From the NCBI GenBank assembly GCA_028290405.1, contig JAQGJX010000095.1, positions 1 through 40,870 of the forward strand: a DNA stretch of 40,870 nt, given 5' to 3'. The position numbers and the translations under genes were made by a program. Every line of letters starts with the position of its first letter. The first letter of the stretch is position 1. The notes under the pieces are model-generated. The model was not told the DNA's origin and made no database searches. It was given only the letters and a program-made list of their open reading frames with translations. Of the stretch, positions 16,733 to 24,199 are shown piece by piece. The stretch is from Hyphomicrobiales bacterium. GTDB lineage: Bacteria; Pseudomonadota; Alphaproteobacteria; Rhizobiales; Beijerinckiaceae.

Positions 16733-16978
16733 ATGCTGGAGTTCAAGCCTCTCCTGTCGGCCAGCCATTTCGTCGCGCAGGTTCATCGCATCGAACGGGA
16801 AACCGCCGTCGTTCCGCATCCCGTCCAGCCAGGCGCCGTCGTGACAGTCTCGGCAAGAGCGGCGGAGTTGGCCCTGGCCTCGGCGCAACAGGACCCGCGC
16901 TGGTCGCAGGCGCTTGATGAAAAGCGCAAGCGCAGATCACTGGATGTCGTCATAGAGCGGATGCTCGGCGTCAGCTGA
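16733..16978 (+). CDS. Small hypothetical protein, 81 aa
   Basis: A small soluble protein ending in a strongly basic helix (D-E-K-R-K-R-R-S-L-D-V-V-I-E-R-M-L). I recognise no family. An in-frame GTG lies at 16727 but only 3 bases from the GGGAG; the ATG at 16733, 9 bases away, is the better start. The S-A-R-A-A-E-L-A-L-A-S-A-Q-Q-D segment looks helical. The gene is convergent with the HWE kinase. The evidence for coding is the ribosome-binding site and an uninterrupted frame only. Confidence 0.5.
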   Translation: MLEFKPLLSASHFVAQVHRIERETAVVPHPVQPGAVVTVSARAAELALASAQQDPRWSQALDEKRKRRSLDVVIERMLGVS

Positions 16979-16980
16979 TC

Positions 16981-17003
16981 CAGCGGGCGAGCGCTCGCCG
17001 CTG
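16981..17003. terminator. Hairpin between convergent genes
   Basis: The stretch centred on GGCGAGCGCTCGCC, extended by CAGCG/CGCTG with one bulged G, can fold into a strong stem directly after the stop at 16978. There is no T-run. It could end transcription from the plus strand or separate the convergent transcripts. Confidence 0.35.
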
Positions 17004-17061
17004 AGCGCATGACGTCGCAAGCACGCCTCTCCTCGCGCGGCCAGGCGGGGGATGATGGCCT

Positions 17062-18120
17062 TTACCCAGTAAGGCTGTCCGGGCGCATGCGAAGGGAGGC
17101 GATCAACCCTTCGCTGGACCATTCATAATCGATCGAACCGCCCAAGCCGCGCATGCTTCGCTCAATGAGCTTTGATCCGAAACCGCCAGGCCCCAAGGTG
17201 GCCGGCGCAACGGCAGGTCCGCCCCGCTCCGTCCAGACGACTGTCACATCGGCGTCGCCGGCCGTGCACGAGACGTCGAGCAGGCCCTCGCCGACAGAGA
17301 GCGCCCCGTATTTCACCGAGTTTGTCGCCAATTCGTGAATGGCCAGCGCCAACGAGGTTGCGGCGTTTTCTCCCACGCCCATGCGCGGCACAGCCACGCG
17401 AACCCGTCCGCTGAAGGCCCCCTGGTCGTCATAGGGGGCCAACAAAACGGTGAACAGATCCCCCAGCAGCGCCGCTCTGCCGTCTGATCTGGGAAGCGGC
17501 CTGACCAGATCATGCGCGCGCCCCAGGGCGGTCAGGCGCTCCGTCAGCTCCCGCGCCATGTCCTTGGTCGAGGCCGCCGACCGGGCCGTCATCGTCGTGA
17601 GTCCCGACGCGATGGACAGGAGGTTTTTCACGCGGTGGCTCATTTCGCCCGCCAGCAGTTCGTGGCCTTCCTCCGCCTGCTTTCGTCCGGTGACGTCCAG
17701 AAAGACGCCGAACATGTTCCCGCGCACGATCGCGTCGTCGTCGCCTTTGCCGCGCGCCGAGATCCAGCGCACGCTCGTCCCCAACATGATCCTGAAGTCG
17801 ATTTCGTAAGGTCCGACGATGGCGCGCGTGGCCGCAAAGGCCGCACGGACGCGATCGCGATCCGAAGGATGAATATGGGCCGAGAGATCTTCAAAGGTCA
17901 CAGTTGCGTCGCTGGGCACTCCCCATAAGTCGCACCCCCGCGAATCCAACTTAAGCTTGTCGGTTTTGACGTTCCAAGCCCAGAGGGCGACTCCAGCCGC
18001 TTCGATCGCGAGGTTCAGTTGGTCGGCGCTCCAGCCGGCGGGCTGGCTTTGGCGATTTGGCATGGGAACCGAGCTCTGTTGGGCGAGCATCGCCGTGTGA
18101 GGGATCAGGTCAGAGGCCAC
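17062..18120 (-). CDS. PAS domain HWE-family sensor histidine kinase
   Basis: 352 residues, no membrane segment. A PAS domain occupies about 33-147 (L-A-I-E-A-A-G-V-A-L-W-A-W-N at its start, D-V-T-G-R-K at its end). The dimerisation helix holds the phospho-acceptor H162 in E-M-S-H-R-V-K-N-L-L-S-I. The catalytic domain has the features that name the HWE family: H262 in the N-box (H-E-L-A-T-N-S-V-K-Y-G-A-L), W296-x-E298, and the G-box G-F-G-S-K-L-I-E-R. It is therefore a complete kinase. The longest frame starts with GTG at 18120; ATGs at residues 11 and 20 are alternatives and none has a strong ribosome-binding site. Its upstream neighbour, 100 bases away on the same strand, is an ethylene-receptor-like protein lacking exactly this ATPase domain. 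No response regulator is in the window. Confidence 0.9.
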   Translation of the reverse strand: MASDLIPHTAMLAQQSSVPMPNRQSQPAGWSADQLNLAIEAAGVALWAWNVKTDKLKLDSRGCDLWGVPSDATVTFEDLSAHIHPSDRDRVRAAFAATRAIVGPYEIDFRIMLGTSVRWISARGKGDDDAIVRGNMFGVFLDVTGRKQAEEGHELLAGEMSHRVKNLLSIASGLTTMTARSAASTKDMARELTERLTALGRAHDLVRPLPRSDGRAALLGDLFTVLLAPYDDQGAFSGRVRVAVPRMGVGENAATSLALAIHELATNSVKYGALSVGEGLLDVSCTAGDADVTVVWTERGGPAVAPATLGPGGFGSKLIERSMRGLGGSIDYEWSSEGLIASLRMRPDSLTG

Positions 18121-18220
18121 GAAGCTCTTGGTCGAGGACGCTGCAATATGACCTTACACCTATTGCGCCGCCGCGACCGGGATGATCGCCATAGCCGCCC
18201 CCGGAAGCGGCTGGGAGCCG

Positions 18221-18859
18221 CTACTGAGCAGGCGTCATAAGCTCGCGACCGTCGGCGAGGCCCTGCAGTTCTGCGTACCTGGGCTCCGCCTCGCGGTAAC
18301 GCCGCGTGAGTTCAGCCACGACCAGTTCGACGCGGGCGAGCGCCGCGTGCTCCGCCTCCGTAGCTTTGCGACGTTCGACCCGCAGCGCGGACGCCATGAT
18401 CTGCAGCTGGTTTCCCAGCTGGTGGTTGATCTCCCAGACCAAAGCGTCCTTTTGGCTCGTGCGGAACGCAACTTCCCGTTCCAGGGACGCGCGGCGCTCG
18501 GCGGGGGACGGCAGCTTTTTGATGCGAGGCATCAGACAAACCAGGATCGCCGCCGTCACGATGGACAGCACCGCGCACGCGCTCTTGAGCGCCGCCTCCA
18601 GGGGCGTGTGCTCAAGCGTCGTGAATGGCATCTGGATCGCATGCACGAGGTGGGTCAGCCCGCAGGCGGTGATGAACGCGGCGAAAAGCCCGATGAGCCA
18701 TGGAAACGGAAGGTCTTTGATGCGGTCCCGCATGAGCACCGCCATGCCAACGGGGATGGCGAAATAGGAAGCCGCGATGCCAAGATCGCCTGCCAGAACC
18801 AGCTTGCCCAAAGGGGACATCGCGCCGCAGACTTCGGCGAAGTCGGTGAACAACCACAT
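18221..18859 (-). CDS. Ethylene-receptor-like membrane sensor with phospho-acceptor helix but no ATPase domain
   Basis: 212 residues. Three membrane helices (about 19-43, 53-77, 88-110) match the ETR1-type ethylene-binding domain. Residues known to matter for copper and ethylene binding in plant ETR1 (D25, Y32, I35, P36, I62, C65, H69) are all present here as D25, Y32, I35, P36, I63, C66 and H70, the last two in A-C-G-L-T-H-L. A coiled region follows, then a HisKA_2-like segment with H146 in E-I-N-H-Q-L-G-N-Q-L-Q-I. The protein stops at 212, with no HATPase domain; only 100 bases remain before the next gene, so a frameshift cannot supply it. That next gene is a complete PAS-HWE kinase. Bacterial ethylene-receptor-like proteins are known in cyanobacteria and in Azospirillum. 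Ligand binding here is inferred from residues only. Confidence 0.82.
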   Translation of the reverse strand: MWLFTDFAEVCGAMSPLGKLVLAGDLGIAASYFAIPVGMAVLMRDRIKDLPFPWLIGLFAAFITACGLTHLVHAIQMPFTTLEHTPLEAALKSACAVLSIVTAAILVCLMPRIKKLPSPAERRASLEREVAFRTSQKDALVWEINHQLGNQLQIMASALRVERRKATEAEHAALARVELVVAELTRRYREAEPRYAELQGLADGRELMTPAQ

Positions 18860-19068
18860 TGTGCGAAAATCCGGGTGCAGGGCACGGCGAGCAACTGCGC
18901 TAACAGCAGGGAGATCGGCTTGGCGTTACAAGGTTTACCGCGTGTCACAACGTCATCTTGGCATAGTAGTTGCCCGAATCGCGCGCCGGTGAAACACGAG
19001 AAGCGTGCGTGCAGCCTCTTTCTCGGCACGATAGCGGACGCATGTCGCGCCCACGCATGGCCCCAGAA

Positions 19069-19563
19069 CTAAAGCCTGCCAGATTGGCGCATTCGCTGCG
19101 AGATCCATGCGCCGGCCGCCAGGCCCAGCGCGAGCGCGCCGTACGTGAGCGCGATGGAGCGCGTCGGCAGCACCTCCTCCCATCCGGGCGTGAAGCGCTT
19201 GGGCGCGACGCCATAGTCGACCACCGCCGCGACGGCCGACATCACGACTGCGTCGCCCAGCAATCGCGCGGGCGCGCGCGGCGGACGCTGGGCCAGCCAG
19301 TATTCGAAGGGCAACGCCCAGAACACCGCGGAGGCGTGATGGGTGGCGTAGCCGGCGAGCGTGTGGGACGCGTCGGCGCGCGTCACGCGGCCGGCGCTCT
19401 CGCCGTGAAGCCAGTGGCTCGTGGAGTTGGTAGGCTGCAGCGCCCCCTTGCCCTCCGCCCGCGCCAGCGCCGCCAGCGCAGCCGTGGTGACGAGGCTTGC
19501 GGTCGTGCCGGACACCAGCGCCGAAAGGCTCGCGCGCGCCCACGTATCGCCGAAGTTTCCCAT
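19069..19563 (-). CDS. Predicted membrane protein, 164 aa, unknown function
   Basis: Several hydrophobic stretches are visible (about 12-33, 70-86, 100-118 and 133-152), which suggests a four-helix inner-membrane protein with a longer polar loop near 38-65 (S-T-S-H-W-L-H-G-E-S-A-G-R-V-T-R). I do not recognise the family. The ATG at 19563 is preceded by GGGAG about 7 bases upstream; the frame opens further to 19593 but without a better start. The protein lies between the ethylene-receptor-like gene and the lytic transglycosylase on the same strand. The H-x-x-A-G-Y-A-T-H-H-A-S-A segment (about 67-78) with paired His residues could be functional. Confidence 0.65.
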   Translation of the reverse strand: MGNFGDTWARASLSALVSGTTASLVTTAALAALARAEGKGALQPTNSTSHWLHGESAGRVTRADASHTLAGYATHHASAVFWALPFEYWLAQRPPRAPARLLGDAVVMSAVAAVVDYGVAPKRFTPGWEEVLPTRSIALTYGALALGLAAGAWISQRMRQSGRL

Positions 19564-19657
19564 GGCTTGCTCCCGTGCTTCAGACCAGCGCAACCCGGGC
19601 GCCGGCGCCGAGGTTCCTGAGGGCCGCGCATCAGTAGCTGGGATGCAGCGTACCGAG

Positions 19658-19685
19658 CGCCCTCCCGGCTCGCGTCGGGAGGGCG
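19658..19685 (-). terminator. Hairpin downstream of the lytic transglycosylase gene
   Basis: Arms CGCCCTCCCG (19658-19667) and CGGGAGGGCG (19676-19685) form a perfect 10-bp stem with an 8-base loop, just past the stop at 19699 on the minus strand. There is a TCTTT on the plus-strand side only, so on the minus strand it lacks the usual U-run. Confidence 0.45.
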
Positions 19686-19698
19686 TCTTTGCGACGCG

Positions 19699-20646
19699 TC
19701 ACGTGCGGAGCACCACGCAACTTCCGCCGGCGCTTTGCAGCCGCTGGCAGATGGCCTCGGCGGCCGGGCGCGTCTGGGCGGGCAGTCGCACTCTGTAGAA
19801 GGCTCGGACGCCCCGGCTGCGCAGCCGCGTTCCGATGATCATCGGCCGCACGTCTCCCAGAGCAGCGGCGTAGAGCTGGCGCATGCGCTGGAAGGATTGC
19901 AGCGCGATCTGCTTCGAAAAATTGCCCGCCAGTTGCACGCCCCATGGGGCCAGCGCTTCCTCGATCTCGCCGCCCCTGCCTGGCCGCCTCAAGGAGGCGA
20001 GCGTCGCAATACAGCCCTCGGGAGCGTCGGGTCCCGCTTCCATGTCAGCTTCGGACTTCGCCGCCGCCCGGCCCTCGCTCCAGTCTTCGGCCGAGCGGCC
20101 GGTGATCGCCATCACATACGCGCGCGTTTCGGCCGGAAGTCCTCCGCGGCCTGCAAGCCAGGCGCTCACGCGAGCCGGCCCGCCGTTGTATGCAGCGGCC
20201 GCCAGTCCAAGGTTTCCGAAGCGCCTCCTCAAGGCCGCCAGAAGCTCGGCGGCCTTGGGTATCGCCTGCTCGGGGTCGAAGGGGTCCTGGACGCCGCGCT
20301 CCCGGGCTGTTCCCGGCATGAATTGCGCGACGCCCTGCGCTCCAGCGGGGCTCGTGACGCTGAGGCGGAAGCTGCTTTCGCGCCATATCAGCCGCGTGAG
20401 GAACGGCTCGGGGATCGCGTGGGCGCGCGCCGCGCCGTCCACCAACCGGCAAAGCGCATGGCGCAACGTCTCGTCCTGCGCCTGCGCCCGGGGAAGGCAA
20501 GCGATCGTCGCGCCCGCCGCGAGCATGAGGCGCAGAATGGACGCAGGCCCCGTGCGCGGCCGAGGCCGGGGCGTCAGCCGGCCCGATCCTGTTCGAGGCG
20601 AAGCGTGAGAGCGCATTGCGAGAGTCACGGCGTTGGGGGGCGCCAC
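19699..20646 (-). CDS. Lytic transglycosylase (SLT) with probable C-terminal SPOR domain
   Basis: 315 residues from a GTG at 20646. A hydrophobic export signal lies at about 36-57 (I-L-R-L-M-L-A-A-G-A-T-I-A, ending A-Q-A-Q). The SLT domain spans about 65-175: catalytic E90 in W-R-E-S-S-F, the G-A-Q-G-V-A-Q-F-M-P-G-T-A strand and A-Y-N-G-G-P. It cleaves peptidoglycan glycan strands with formation of a 1,6-anhydro end. The last ~80 residues (W-G-V-Q-L-A-G-N-F to S-C-V-V-L-R-T) have the length and strand pattern of a SPOR domain, which would direct it to denuded septal peptidoglycan. The start at 20646 lies 10 bases after the upstream stop; the ATG at 20616 is an alternative giving a more ordinary signal peptide. 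Confidence 0.85.
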   Translation of the reverse strand: MAPPNAVTLAMRSHASPRTGSGRLTPRPRPRTGPASILRLMLAAGATIACLPRAQAQDETLRHALCRLVDGAARAHAIPEPFLTRLIWRESSFRLSVTSPAGAQGVAQFMPGTARERGVQDPFDPEQAIPKAAELLAALRRRFGNLGLAAAAYNGGPARVSAWLAGRGGLPAETRAYVMAITGRSAEDWSEGRAAAKSEADMEAGPDAPEGCIATLASLRRPGRGGEIEEALAPWGVQLAGNFSKQIALQSFQRMRQLYAAALGDVRPMIIGTRLRSRGVRAFYRVRLPAQTRPAAEAICQRLQSAGGSCVVLRT

Positions 20647-20656
20647 GCGGGGCGCG

Positions 20657-20896
20657 TCATTTCATGGAGGAATCGCCTTCGGGATCGTGGATCAGGCGCA
20701 CCTCCGCCGTGGACGGACTTCTGATCGTCGCGCTCACCTTCCGCATCATCGCCAGACAGAGCTCCCGCACGGCCGGGTCCTGAGCGGAGTCCGCCGCGCG
20801 CGCAAGGTTACAAAACGCAATCGCCCTTTGGGCGACCACGTCGGGCAGGTACTCCAGATTGTCGAATTCGCCGTCGTCCTGAAAATCGTCGTTCAT
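20657..20896 (-). CDS. Small hypothetical protein, 79 aa
   Basis: An acidic N-terminus (N-D-D-F-Q-D-D-G-E-F-D) is followed by a helix-rich middle (D-V-V-A-Q-R-A-I-A-F-C-N-L-A-R-A-A-D). There is no signal peptide and no recognised domain. GGAAAG lies about 7 bases before the ATG. The stop is 10 bases upstream of the lytic transglycosylase start, so the two are probably co-transcribed. A role in cell-wall work would be a guess. Confidence 0.55.
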   Translation of the reverse strand: MNDDFQDDGEFDNLEYLPDVVAQRAIAFCNLARAADSAQDPAVRELCLAMMRKVSATIRSPSTAEVRLIHDPEGDSSMK

Positions 20897-20950
20897 CTGT
20901 TTCTTTCCACATTGCCGAGGCGCGACGCTCGCCGCCGCCTGCCTTCGGCT

Positions 20951-21721
20951 TCACCTCAGCGTGACGGCGGACTCCCGCAGGATCTTGCCTCCCGCGTCGT
21001 TCGTGAACACGAGCGTCAGGCGCGATGCGCCGTTGGTGCGTCGTCCGCCGCGGGTCTCCCGGCTCCAGGACAGCACCGCCTCGACGCGGCATACGCCGCC
21101 GTCGCACCGGGACCGGAACGACCCCGGCACGATGCTGTAGGTCCGATAAGGATACGTGCGGATGAAACGCAATTTGTCCCGATAGACAGCGTCCCGCGAC
21201 ATCGGCTTGCCGTAGTAGACGACCCTGTCGCTATAGTACTCGCGAAGGGTTTCGGGGTTGACGTTCTCGTCGCGCTCCCAGAGGCGCACGTACCGGTCGA
21301 GCCGCTGCGCGGGATTTGGCGGGGCCACGGGCGGTTCCACGGACGCTTCGGGCGGGCGTTCGGCCTTCGCGGACGGGGCGGTCGCGCCGGCCTCGGCGTC
21401 CGGCGCGATCTCTGCGTCCGGAGGCGACGGCGCGACGGGCTCTTCGCTCTCGCCGGAGGTCCCGCCGCCATCGCTTTCGGTCATGGCCGCCCCTGGGTCG
21501 CGCACGCCGTCGTCGTCCAGCTCCGCCGGAGGAGCCTCAGGCTCCTGCGGGGAAGGCCGAGCGCCTTCCGCCTCGAGCGGGTCGGACGCGCGCGACTCCT
21601 GCTCCGTGTCCGCGCCGACCCTGCCCGCGTCCTGGGCGAAGGCCGCGAACGCGCCCAACGAGCACGCAAACGCCAGGGCCGCGGGGGCGAACGTGAAACG
21701 CCGTAGGTTCATCCAAGCCAT
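20951..21721 (-). CDS. Secreted protein with acidic Pro-rich linker and NTF2-like C-terminal domain
   Basis: 256 residues from the ATG at 21721 (21712 is an alternative). A signal peptide ends near A-F-A-Q at about 30. Residues 31-140 are a low-complexity linker rich in Glu, Pro, Ala and Asp, likely disordered. The last ~115 residues (R-L-D-R-Y-V-R-L-W-E-R onward) fit an NTF2/SnoaL-like fold: E-Y-Y-S-D-R-V-V-Y-Y-G-K near the start and alternating strands to the end, with one Cys pair (R-C-D-G-G-V-C-R) that could form a disulfide. Related domains are seen at the C-terminus of other exported bacterial proteins, without known activity. It lies upstream of two small genes on the minus strand and back to back with the TctC-like gene starting at 21997. 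Confidence 0.65.
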   Translation of the reverse strand: MAWMNLRRFTFAPAALAFACSLGAFAAFAQDAGRVGADTEQESRASDPLEAEGARPSPQEPEAPPAELDDDGVRDPGAAMTESDGGGTSGESEEPVAPSPPDAEIAPDAEAGATAPSAKAERPPEASVEPPVAPPNPAQRLDRYVRLWERDENVNPETLREYYSDRVVYYGKPMSRDAVYRDKLRFIRTYPYRTYSIVPGSFRSRCDGGVCRVEAVLSWSRETRGGRRTNGASRLTLVFTNDAGGKILRESAVTLR

Positions 21722-21996
21722 ACCGGGCAAGTTACTTGAACGCGCCAGGTTCCATCCGAACGCCCGCGAGAGGGCGGGCGCCGCGCCTTGACAGTTCGGC
21801 TGGAACGACGGGCCCGGTCGCTCGCCCATCGTCTTCCATGGCTGAGCGGCCCCCGGGCCGCCGCAAAGGCGAGTAGACGGACCCCGGACAAGTGTGAGAG
21901 CCTGCGATCAACAGGCGCCCCAACGGGATGCGGCCGGATCGCCCGAGCGGGCTCTCCTCGCCGACGTCGCGACAAGCGGGCCGCAGGGAGGTCGGA

Positions 21997-23028
21997 ATGG
22001 TCCGGACGAGGCGCGCTGTCACGGGCATCCTCGCATGGCTTGCCGCATGCGCCGTCGGCGCCGCGCAGGAGCCTTCTGTCCTGCAGGGCAAGCAGGTGAC
22101 CATCATCGTCGGAACCGCGGCCGGCGGCGGCTACGACGCTTATGCCCGGCTGATGGCCCGCCACCTGCCCAAGCATCTTCCGGGCGCGCCCAATGTCGTG
22201 GTGTCCAACATGCCAGGCGCGGGAAGCAACCAGGCGGCGCAATACGTGTACGCCATTGCGCCGAAGGACGGCACGACGATCGGCTCCATCTATCCGGCGG
22301 CCATTCTGGAGCCGCTGATCGGCAGCCTCAAGTTGAACTACGACCCCAGCCGCTTTCATTACCTCGGGTCCGTCAACGACGACGTCTACATCTGCATCGC
22401 CCGCAAGGACGCAGCCGCGCAGTCTTTCGAAGACCTCGACCGGCGCGACATGGTCATGGGCGCGACGATCGCAAGTTCAAGCAGCGACTTCTCCTCCATG
22501 CTCGCCAACGTGCTGGGCGCCCGGATGCGCGTCGTGCTGGGCTATCAGGGAAGCCGGACCATTGCGCTGGCGATGGAGCGAAACGAGGTCCAGGGGGCGT
22601 GCGGCTTCGCATGGCCGGCGATCGGCGCCACCAACCCCGGCTGGTTCGCGCCCGGCGGGCCGGTGCGCGTGCTGGTGCAGACCCACGGCAAGGGCCACCC
22701 GGAGCTGAACGCCATGGGCGTGCCCCTCGCGACCTCCTTCGCCAGGACGGACGAACAGCGCCGCATCATGGAGTTGTACTTCAGCCATACGGCGTTCGGG
22801 CGCCCCTACGTGCTGGCGCCCGAGACTCCGCCGGCGCGCGTCGCGCTGTGGCGCAAGAGCTTCCTGTCGGTCCTCGCCGATCCCGAGCTTCTGGCAGAAG
22901 CAAAGCGCGCCGGATTGGACGTCAATCCCGTCTCGGGCGAGGAGGTCCAGACCCTCATTGAACGCTTCTACGCCGCCCCGCCCGCTCTCACCGAAAAGAT
23001 CAGGCAGGCGCTCGTTCCGCCCAAATAG
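21997..23028 (+). CDS. Orphan TctC/Bug-like periplasmic binding protein (copy 1)
   Basis: 343 residues. The signal peptide is short (about 1-23, ending A-A-Q). The mature protein begins with the Bug-type loop V-T-I-I-V-G-T-A-A-G-G-G-Y-D-A-Y-A-R-L and continues with V-S-N-M-P-G-A-G-S-N-Q-A-A. This is a divergent branch in which G-G-G-Y-D replaces the G-G-x-x-D of classic TctC. No tctA or tctB gene is adjacent, so the partner permease must lie elsewhere or the protein may be a receptor for another system. The ATG at 21997 has AGGGAGG about 6 bases upstream. It is the first gene of a three-gene unit with a MetE-like protein and a second copy of this family (gaps of 24 and 10 bases). Confidence 0.85.
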   Translation: MVRTRRAVTGILAWLAACAVGAAQEPSVLQGKQVTIIVGTAAGGGYDAYARLMARHLPKHLPGAPNVVVSNMPGAGSNQAAQYVYAIAPKDGTTIGSIYPAAILEPLIGSLKLNYDPSRFHYLGSVNDDVYICIARKDAAAQSFEDLDRRDMVMGATIASSSSDFSSMLANVLGARMRVVLGYQGSRTIALAMERNEVQGACGFAWPAIGATNPGWFAPGGPVRVLVQTHGKGHPELNAMGVPLATSFARTDEQRRIMELYFSHTAFGRPYVLAPETPPARVALWRKSFLSVLADPELLAEAKRAGLDVNPVSGEEVQTLIERFYAAPPALTEKIRQALVPPK

Positions 23029-23052
23029 GCTTCCCGCATTCACGCAACGCAG

Positions 23053-24189
23053 GTGACGATTTTGACCAGCGATCTCCCGATTTTCCGCGCCGATCAGGTT
23101 GGCTCTCTCCTGCGGCCCGAGGCGCTGCTCGAGGCGCGCCGTGCGCATGCGGCCGGGTCCCTGCCGGACGCCGCTCTGCGCGACTTGGAGGACGAGGCGA
23201 TCCGCGCCGTCGTGCGGATGCAGGAGGACGTCGGCCTTCCGGTCGTCACCGACGGCGAGTTCCGGCGCGGCACCTATTCGGACGCGTTCACCACGCAGGA
23301 CATCTCCGGCATCAGCGTGGAGATGACCGAGGACCAGGGCTGGTCGGCGTCGCAGAAGCACGGACATCGCACCGCGCGGCGCATCCCCAAGGTCGTGGAC
23401 CGGATCGAATGGACAGGCGGGGCGAACGCGCGGGATTTCGCGTTCGTGCAGGGCCTCACGTCGCGGGTCGCCAAGGCGACTCTGCCCGGTCCGGCGTACG
23501 TCCACTACCGCAGCGGCCGCGAGAACATCTCACGCGAGGCCTATCCCGATCTGGACAATTTCTGGGCCGACATGGTGACCGCCTATCACAAGGAGATGGC
23601 GTCCCTGGCGGAGGCGGGATGTCGATGGTTGCAGATCGACGAGACCTCGCTTGTGAAGCTGGGGGACGAGCGCGCCCGCGCGTTGCTGAAGGACCGCGGC
23701 GACGACTGGCGCGATCTTCTGCGGATCTACGTCGAGGTGATCAACGCGGTCGTTCGCGGCGCACCGAGCACGATGAAGATCGGGATCCATATCTGCCGCA
23801 GCCAGGACCCAAGCTGGCAGGCGAACGTGAGTTACGGCCCAATCGCCCATGAACTGTTCAACGATCTCGACGTGGGGACCTACTTCCTTGAGTTCGACGA
23901 CGAGCGCGCAGGCGGCTTCGAACCCCTGGGCGCCGTGCCGCCGGGCAAGCAGATCGTGCTGGGCCTTGTGTCTTCCAAACGGCCGCAGGTCGAGGACCTC
24001 TCCTTCCTGAAGGGCCGGATCGAGGAGGCCGCGAAATTCTTGGCCCTGGACCAATTGTCCATCAGTCCGCAGTGCGGGTTCTCCACGAGCGCGACCAGCG
24101 CCGTGAAGCTGACGCACGATCAGCAGCGCGCCAAGCTCGCGCGCGTCGTCGAGGCTGCAAAAAACGTCTGGGGCTCAGTGCAGACTTGA
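23053..24189 (+). CDS. Cobalamin-independent methionine synthase-like (MetE C-terminal core) protein
   Basis: 378 residues, half the length of full MetE (about 750), covering only the catalytic barrel. The four zinc ligands of the fold are all present: H246 and C248 in G-I-H-I-C-R, E280 in Y-F-L-E-F-D, and C341 in S-P-Q-C-G-F. The zinc would activate a thiol for methyl transfer. Stand-alone versions act on varied methyl donors and thiols, so the real reaction may not be methionine synthesis. The first codon is GTG at 23053; a TTG at 23062 with AGGTGA before it is a real alternative. The gene sits between two TctC-like binding proteins in one transcript, and sulfur genes lie close downstream, which favours a role in sulfur or methyl-group salvage. 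Confidence 0.87.
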   Translation: MTILTSDLPIFRADQVGSLLRPEALLEARRAHAAGSLPDAALRDLEDEAIRAVVRMQEDVGLPVVTDGEFRRGTYSDAFTTQDISGISVEMTEDQGWSASQKHGHRTARRIPKVVDRIEWTGGANARDFAFVQGLTSRVAKATLPGPAYVHYRSGRENISREAYPDLDNFWADMVTAYHKEMASLAEAGCRWLQIDETSLVKLGDERARALLKDRGDDWRDLLRIYVEVINAVVRGAPSTMKIGIHICRSQDPSWQANVSYGPIAHELFNDLDVGTYFLEFDDERAGGFEPLGAVPPGKQIVLGLVSSKRPQVEDLSFLKGRIEEAAKFLALDQLSISPQCGFSTSATSAVKLTHDQQRAKLARVVEAAKNVWGSVQT

Positions 24190-24199
24190 AGGAGGCTCC

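Noticed and set aside
15772-17000. Possible genomic island inserted at tRNA-Arg
   Set aside because: No integrase, no direct repeat of the tRNA 3' end and no mobility gene is visible in the window. The unusual genes could simply be lineage-specific.
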